Positions 63,299 to 64,000 of a stretch of 64,000 bases of DNA are shown here, one piece after another. The notes under the pieces were generated by a model, which worked only from the letters and a program-made list of their open reading frames with translations, made no database searches and was not told the origin of the DNA. The stretch is from Gluconacetobacter diazotrophicus PA1 5 (GTDB lineage Bacteria > Pseudomonadota > Alphaproteobacteria > Acetobacterales > Acetobacteraceae): assembly GCF_000021325.1 (NCBI RefSeq), contig NC_011365.1:1708501-1772500 (forward strand), written 5' to 3'. Every line of letters begins with the position of its first letter. Positions within the stretch are counted from its first letter, which is position 1. Made by a program: the position numbers and the translations under genes.

Positions 63299-64000
63299 GA
63301 GCCCGATCCGAAAGTTCTTCAACCGTGACAATGCCTTGCTGTCCGTCGTGTGAGCATTCGGATCGAGGCGATCAATGTCCATGCGGTTGAGGAAGCAATG
63401 GATTGTTCCCAGTCTTTGGCGAGCCGCCTGCACCGTCCCAGCCATGCGAATGTCCGTTCAACCACCCAGCGGCGCGGCAGGATCTGAAAGCCCTTCGCCG
63501 TATCGGACCGCCTGATGATTTCAAGGGTCCATTTTCCCATGGAGGCGAGCGCGGATCGCAATTTGTCGCCAGCATAGCCGCCATCAGCGAAGATGTGGCG
63601 CAGCCAGGGAAAGCGCCTGCGTATCGCTGCCAGGACATCAACAGCCCCATCACGGTCCTGGATGTCGGCGGCATGAACGAGGAGAAAGATCAGGAAGCCG
63701 CAGGTATCCGTCACAATATGGCGCTTGCGGCCCTTGACCTTCTTCCCCGCGTCATAGCCCGAAAGCCCGCCACTTTCCGTGGTTTTCACCGACTGGCTGT
63801 CAATCACGCCCGCGCTCGGAGAGGCTTCACGCCCCTCGATCTCGCGCAGGCTCATGACCAGCACCGTATTCATGACTTCGAACACTCCGGCACCACGCCA
63901 GGCGTAAAAATAGCGCCTGACGGTCGAGACCGGCGGAAAGCATTTCGGCAGCAGGCGCCACGCACACCCGGCCGAGGCTATGTAGAGCATCGCGTTGACC
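63299..64000 (-). mobile_element. partial IS5-family (IS1031-group) insertion sequence
   Basis: The transposase gene and a probable terminal inverted repeat beginning GAGCCCGATCCGAAAG (from 63299) mark the element. It continues past the right edge of the window, so the other end and the target duplication cannot be checked. IS1031-type elements are abundant in acetic acid bacteria. Confidence 0.7.
63319..64000 (-). CDS. IS5-family transposase, 5' end outside the window
   Basis: At least 226 residues of a DDE transposase. VIDSQSVKTTESGG with the first catalytic aspartate, KGRKRHIVTDTCG, then FADGGYAGDK with the second aspartate, and the YREK-like WVVERTFAWLGRCRRLAKDWE with the glutamate are all present. 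The frame is open to the window edge (VNA before MLYIASAGCAWRLLP), so the true start is further right. Nothing visible suggests inactivation. Confidence 0.88.
   Translation of the reverse strand, partial: VNAMLYIASAGCAWRLLPKCFPPVSTVRRYFYAWRGAGVFEVMNTVLVMSLREIEGREASPSAGVIDSQSVKTTESGGLSGYDAGKKVKGRKRHIVTDTCGFLIFLLVHAADIQDRDGAVDVLAAIRRRFPWLRHIFADGGYAGDKLRSALASMGKWTLEIIRRSDTAKGFQILPRRWVVERTFAWLGRCRRLAKDWEQSIASSTAWTLIASIRMLTRRTARHCHG

Overview
This GC-rich window carries an almost complete molybdenum-nitrogenase gene cluster. It comes from an alphaproteobacterium, most likely Gluconacetobacter diazotrophicus or a close relative in the Acetobacteraceae. Three things support this. The order mcpA / modD-fixXCBA / nifWVSU-iscA / nifQ...nifENX / nifKDH / sir2-nifT-nifZ-lrv-fdxN-nifB / nifA / modABC-rpoN resembles the major nif cluster described for that species. 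The protein sequences are of alphaproteobacterial type, for example NifA with the CX11CX19CX4C cysteine motif. An IS5/IS1031-type transposase, a family common in acetic acid bacteria, sits at the right edge. The species name is an inference from remembered gene order, not from a search.

Left flank (1-20.3 kb): an AT-richer edge without a convincing gene; a coupled TetR regulator and class I methyltransferase; a frameshifted CPBP-family protease gene; a DUF1275 membrane protein; the 3' remnant of a fatty acid desaturase gene; ada; a three-gene redox operon (catalase-like peroxidase, cytochrome b561, pirin); a four-gene peptide-type ABC importer; and, divergent from it, argE-like and aldehyde dehydrogenase genes. 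Two FAD amine/amino-acid oxidoreductases, a HAD hydrolase and an aldo-keto reductase follow. Together these look like a scavenging and catabolic island for peptides, acylated amino acids or amines.

Nitrogen-fixation region (20.3-50.9 kb): mcpA encodes a soluble globin-coupled chemoreceptor with an FNR/FixK-like box upstream. Four leftward transcription units have recognisable sigma-54 -24/-12 promoters: (i) fixABCX-modD (electron supply by the Fix electron-bifurcating complex), (ii) iscA-nifU-nifS-nifV-nifW (Fe-S assembly, homocitrate), (iii) nifHDK-nifEN-nifX-nifX2-(CCE_0567)-fdxB-nifQ (structural proteins and cofactor scaffold), and (iv) nifB-fdxN-lrv-nifZ-nifT-sir2-like. Units i, iii and iv have perfect TGT-N10-ACA NifA sites; unit ii has two one-mismatch sites in tandem. 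nifA is leftward. A DUF2478 gene (leftward) and modABC-rpoN (rightward) diverge from an intergenic region holding one sigma-54 promoter on each strand. Molybdate uptake and sigma-54 itself would thus be made from a sigma-54 promoter, a possible positive loop.

Right flank (50.9-64 kb): an omega-aminotransferase with an AsnC/Lrp regulator, a tartrate/D-malate-type dehydrogenase, a TonB-dependent receptor, a gabD-like dehydrogenase coupled to a tandem GNAT protein, a ghrA-like reductase preceded by a MITE-like palindromic element, and a two-gene encapsulin nanocompartment. The encapsulin cargo is a DyP peroxidase that ends in a recognisable encapsulation peptide. A TetR regulator with a candidate operator and a partial IS5-family element close the window.

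The nitrogenase system itself is well known. The most unusual content is the regulatory layout, the nif-linked globin chemoreceptor, the Sir2-like protein translationally coupled to nifT, and the encapsulin/DyP compartment.
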